Source: Bacillota bacterium
GTDB lineage: Bacteria; Bacillota; Clostridia; Peptostreptococcales; Anaerovoracaceae
NCBI GenBank assembly: GCA_022793975.1
Contig: JAAWDW010000114.1
Location: 1-9,832, forward strand
Length of the DNA: 9,832 nucleotides
Direction: 5' to 3'
Positions 7,341 to 9,832 of this stretch are shown here, one piece after another. A program made the position numbers and the translations under genes. The stretch's first letter is position 1. Each line of letters opens with the position of its first letter. The notes beneath the pieces are model-generated. The model was not told where the DNA came from. It saw only the letters and a program-made list of their open reading frames with translations, and searched no databases.

Positions 7341-8501
7341 ATGAGCGAAAAAAGAGCATACAGCGGTCTTGACAGTTTTAGGCTCATTGCCGCTTTTCTT
7401 GTAATCGCTATACATACATCACCGCTTCTTTCATACAGCGAGGGAGCGGATTTCTTTCTTACGAGAGTGCTTGCGCGCCTGGCTGTTCCGTTTTTCTTTA
7501 CGGTAACGGGGCAATTTGTTTTAAGCAAGTATTTTTACGGAGAAGACAGCGACTTTTCGCGTATTTGCAAGTATATTTTGAAGATACTTGCGGTGTATGC
7601 AGTTTCGGCGGCAATATATCTGCCTGTCGGAATTTATGCCGGCAATTATACGGATCTTGATATTATATCTGTGCTGAGGATGATTTTGTTTGACGGCACT
7701 TTTTATCATATCTGGTACTTTCCGGCGCTGATAGAGGGGATTTTCATTGTGTACCTGCTCCGGCGGTTTATGTCTGTTAAATTATGTGCAGCATTTTGCG
7801 CCGTACTTTATGTTTTGGGGCTGTTTGGAGATAGTTATTACGGAATGGCTGCTGAAATTCCAAAGGCGGTCGTTGCTTACGATTTTCTTTTCGGCGTATT
7901 TTCATATACAAGAAACGGATTATTTTTTACACCGCTTTTTCTTATTATGGGGGCATATTTCGGTAAGTGCGAAAGAGACGCAAGCGCGCAGACATCAGGT
8001 GCGGATACAGGCTGCAATGATTTTGAGGATACCGAAATGAAGTTGCGAAAATATACCTTGTGTTTTGCGGCGGCTTTTTTATTGATGACAGCCGAAGCCT
8101 TTACATTAAGGTATTTTGCCGTACAGAGGCACGACAGTATGTATATAATGCTGCCTGTATGCGTGTTCTTTTTGTACGGGATTTTACTTTGGGCGCATAG
8201 CGGACGAGGTAGGTGCGGGATTGATATAGGAAATAAGCCATATAGGGAGAATTTTTTGCGGGCAGGAAGAAGAGCTTCGACGTTCATATACATACTGCAT
8301 CCGGGTGTTATAGTAGCCGTCAGACTTGCGGCGTCGCTTACGGGAACAAGGACGGTACTTGTTGAAAACAGCCTTGTACATTACATAGCGGTATCGGTTG
8401 TTACAGCAGCAGTTTCGTTTGCGCTTGTGTTTTTGTCTGCATATATAAGACGCGGGCCGAAGCAAAGCAGCGAATGTGCGGAAGATGAAAGAAGAGGATA
8501 A
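7341..8501 (+). CDS. vanTm: VanTm-like membrane protein (acyltransferase-3 family), membrane half of a split serine racemase system
   Basis: An integral membrane protein of 386 residues with about ten hydrophobic segments, of the acyltransferase-3 type that forms the N-terminal half of VanT serine racemases. Signatures: LDSFRLIAAFLVIAIHTSP (10-28) with His25, RLAVPFFFTVTGQ (46-58), YHIWYFPALIEG (122-133) and FIYILHPGV (315-323) with His320. A polar stretch (about 210-236) looks like a loop between membrane segments. The C-terminus is hydrophilic and charged (from 369) and ends with its own stop, where a fused VanT would continue into the racemase domain. It begins 3 bases after vanXY, with GGAG 10 bases upstream of the ATG, and stops one base before the racemase ATG at 8503. 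In VanT this domain is thought to take up or present L-Ser. Family members elsewhere acylate sugars, but the operon position favours the VanTm role. Confidence 0.85.
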   Translation: MSEKRAYSGLDSFRLIAAFLVIAIHTSPLLSYSEGADFFLTRVLARLAVPFFFTVTGQFVLSKYFYGEDSDFSRICKYILKILAVYAVSAAIYLPVGIYAGNYTDLDIISVLRMILFDGTFYHIWYFPALIEGIFIVYLLRRFMSVKLCAAFCAVLYVLGLFGDSYYGMAAEIPKAVVAYDFLFGVFSYTRNGLFFTPLFLIMGAYFGKCERDASAQTSGADTGCNDFEDTEMKLRKYTLCFAAAFLLMTAEAFTLRYFAVQRHDSMYIMLPVCVFFLYGILLWAHSGRGRCGIDIGNKPYRENFLRAGRRASTFIYILHPGVIVAVRLAASLTGTRTVLVENSLVHYIAVSVVTAAVSFALVFLSAYIRRGPKQSSECAEDERRG

Positions 8502-8502
8502 T

Positions 8503-9639
8503 ATGAGAGCTGCATTTGAGAGATCGAGAGCTTATATAGAACTCGATGAAAAAGCACTGAAAAACAATATAGCCGTATTAAAGGAGCTTTTGCCGCCCGG
8601 AGCGGAATTGATGCCGGCGGTAAAGGCGAATGCCTACGGACACGGAAATGCGCTTGTTACTCGGGCAATGGAAAGTGCGGGAATAAAAGCTTTCTGCGTT
8701 GCGTGTGCAAGCGAGGGAAAGGCGATGAGGGAAAACGGAATAAAAGGAGATATTCTGATACTCGGATATACGGATCCCGCGCAGTTTGAAGTACTTAGCA
8801 GGTATGATCTTATACAGACGGCTGTTGATTTTTCGCACGCAGAGGAGCTGAATAAATACGGAAAACAGCTCAGAGTGCATATCGGAATAGATACGGGAAT
8901 GCACCGCCTGGGAGAATCGGCGGAAAATATTTACCGGTTGAAAGAAATGTTTTTTATGGAGAACATCAGGGCAGAGGGCGCGCTTACGCATTTATGTGTA
9001 AGTGATTCTGATGCGCCTTGTGATATCGAATTTACAAATATGCAGATAAAGAAGTTTTATGATACGATAGAAGTACTGAAAAAAGAAGGATGCAGTATTC
9101 CCAAAGTGCATCTGCAGGCGAGCTACGGCCTTCTAAATTATTCACAACTTCCGACAGACTATGCGCGAGTCGGTATTGCTGTTTACGGAATGAAAAGCGC
9201 GAGAAGCGATTACGATAAATTAAATACAGATGATAAGCTTAAACCTGTGCTTTCGCTTAAAGTACGCATATCGTCTGTGCGCGCAATTAAAGCAGGTGAG
9301 AGTGTAGGTTACGGACTTGCATTTACGGCAGAGCATGATATGAAAATAGCGGCTCTTGCCATAGGCTATGCCGACGGTCTGCCGCGCGCACTTTCCGGAG
9401 GAGCCGGAAAGGTGCTGATAGACGGAAAAAGAGCACAGATAATAGGCCGTGTATGTATGGATCAGACGATGGTTGATGTAACCGATATTCCGGGTGTTTC
9501 GGCAGGTGATATTGCTATTGTGATCGGCAAATCGGGAAGTGATGAGATTGCTGCTTACGAAGTAGCTGAAGACGCGGGAACGATAACAAACGAGATACTT
9601 TCACGTCTCGGTGAACGGCTTGCGCGTATAATGATATAA
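8503..9639 (+). CDS. vanTr: VanTr-like PLP-dependent alanine/serine racemase, separate from the membrane domain
   Basis: A fold-III PLP racemase of 378 residues predicted to make D-Ser, and probably D-Ala, for the ligase. PLP-binding Lys41 lies in AVKANAYGHG (39-48). Other motifs are DTGMHRLGE (130-138), GYGLAF (269-274) with Tyr270 as the likely second catalytic base, AIGYADGLPR (286-295) and RVCMDQTMVDV (316-326). No membrane segment is present. The ATG at 8503, one base after the vanTm stop, has AGAGGA ending 4 bases upstream and is where Alr homology starts; upstream in-frame GTG (8476) and ATG (8485) would overlap vanTm. By eye, the position matching active-site Tyr354 of Geobacillus Alr is Glu371, in a C-terminus unlike that of housekeeping Alr. 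The gene is last in the operon and stops 19 bases before a convergent gene. A plain alanine racemase is the main alternative; context and the GMHRLG form favour the VanT lineage. Confidence 0.85.
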   Translation: MRAAFERSRAYIELDEKALKNNIAVLKELLPPGAELMPAVKANAYGHGNALVTRAMESAGIKAFCVACASEGKAMRENGIKGDILILGYTDPAQFEVLSRYDLIQTAVDFSHAEELNKYGKQLRVHIGIDTGMHRLGESAENIYRLKEMFFMENIRAEGALTHLCVSDSDAPCDIEFTNMQIKKFYDTIEVLKKEGCSIPKVHLQASYGLLNYSQLPTDYARVGIAVYGMKSARSDYDKLNTDDKLKPVLSLKVRISSVRAIKAGESVGYGLAFTAEHDMKIAALAIGYADGLPRALSGGAGKVLIDGKRAQIIGRVCMDQTMVDVTDIPGVSAGDIAIVIGKSGSDEIAAYEVAEDAGTITNEILSRLGERLARIMI

Positions 9640-9658
9640 AAAATGTGAAAATGAAAAA

Positions 9659-9832
9659 TTATTTTATTGTAATAAATGCAATCTCAGGCACTGCACCAAA
9701 TCTAAGCGGAAGCTTGGTCGTACCGATTCCTTTTGTGACGTAGAGAAAGCTGCCGTCATTATCGAATATTCCGCTTACATATTTTTCTCCGTGCGGCGGC
9801 AAAAACTGCCTGGTGAAGAAAGGCAGACGCAC
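9659..9832 (-). CDS. Metallophosphoesterase, C-terminal end (5' part outside window)
   Basis: Reading the - strand from the window edge gives 57 residues, beginning VRLPFFTRQFLPPHGEKY and ending in a TAA whose complement occupies 9659-9661. The pattern YVTKGIGTTKLPLRFGAVPEI matches the conserved C-terminus of YkuE-like calcineurin-fold phosphoesterases, which usually reads GIG.S..P.R....PEI. The catalytic metal-binding motifs lie upstream, outside the window. The gene is convergent with the racemase gene, and the 19-base gap is A/T-rich without a GC-rich hairpin, so no confident terminator can be placed. This fragment gives no link to the van-type genes. Confidence 0.75.
   Translation of the reverse strand: MRLPFFTRQFLPPHGEKYVSGIFDNDGSFLYVTKGIGTTKLPLRFGAVPEIAFITIK

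Noticed and set aside
8476..8505. A recent frameshift splitting a single VanT gene into two frames
   Set aside because: The two frames are offset, so one indel could do it, but the second gene has its own ATG and a Shine-Dalgarno-like site exactly at the Alr homology start. The VanL operon also gives a natural precedent. Read-level checking would settle it.
9640..9658. Terminator between the racemase and metallophosphoesterase genes
   Set aside because: Only very short A/T pairings are possible around the 19-base gap, too weak to call.

Overview
The window looks like ordinary chromosome of a low-to-moderate GC member of the Bacillota, most likely an anaerobic gut-type clostridium. The basis is A/T-rich spacers, strong Shine-Dalgarno sites, one TTG start, a Gram-positive-style DnaE C-terminus and a VanG-type ligase. 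I cannot name the genus from the sequence alone.

Layout. Positions 1-1582 hold the 3' part of dnaE (replicative DNA polymerase III alpha subunit, + strand). A bidirectional hairpin terminator at 1609-1636 separates it from a convergent Y-family DNA polymerase IV gene (dinB, 2869-1640, - strand). A divergent promoter region (2870-3001) follows. A two-gene membrane-protein unit comes next: a DUF308/HdeD-like protein with a long acidic tail (TTG start at 3002), and an AI-2E-type permease (start best placed at 4269). Then comes a tightly packed four-gene operon, 5509-9639: a VanG-type D-Ala:D-Ser ligase, a VanXY D,D-peptidase, a membrane acyltransferase-type protein (VanTm-like) and a PLP-dependent alanine/serine racemase (VanTr-like). 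The window closes with the 3' end of a convergent metallophosphoesterase gene (9832-9659, - strand).

How the genes work together. The van-type operon encodes a complete route for replacing D-Ala-D-Ala peptidoglycan termini by D-Ala-D-Ser. VanTr (with VanTm supplying or handling L-Ser at the membrane) makes D-Ser, VanG joins D-Ala to D-Ser, and VanXY removes D-Ala-D-Ala and the terminal D-Ala of normal pentapeptide. In the VanC/E/G/N types the membrane and racemase parts are one protein, VanT. Here they are two adjacent genes, as in the enterococcal VanL operon (vanTm/vanTr). No VanR/VanS regulator genes lie in the window, and the operon sits between genes with no evident link to glycopeptide resistance. 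This suggests a resident chromosomal locus, with regulation either absent or encoded elsewhere.

The individual enzyme families are known. The points most worth a second look are the split racemase, the lack of adjacent regulators, the possible leaderless start of dinB, and the unexplained pairing of the acidic-tailed DUF308 protein with the AI-2E permease. I see no tRNA, rRNA, CRISPR array, insertion sequence or attachment site.
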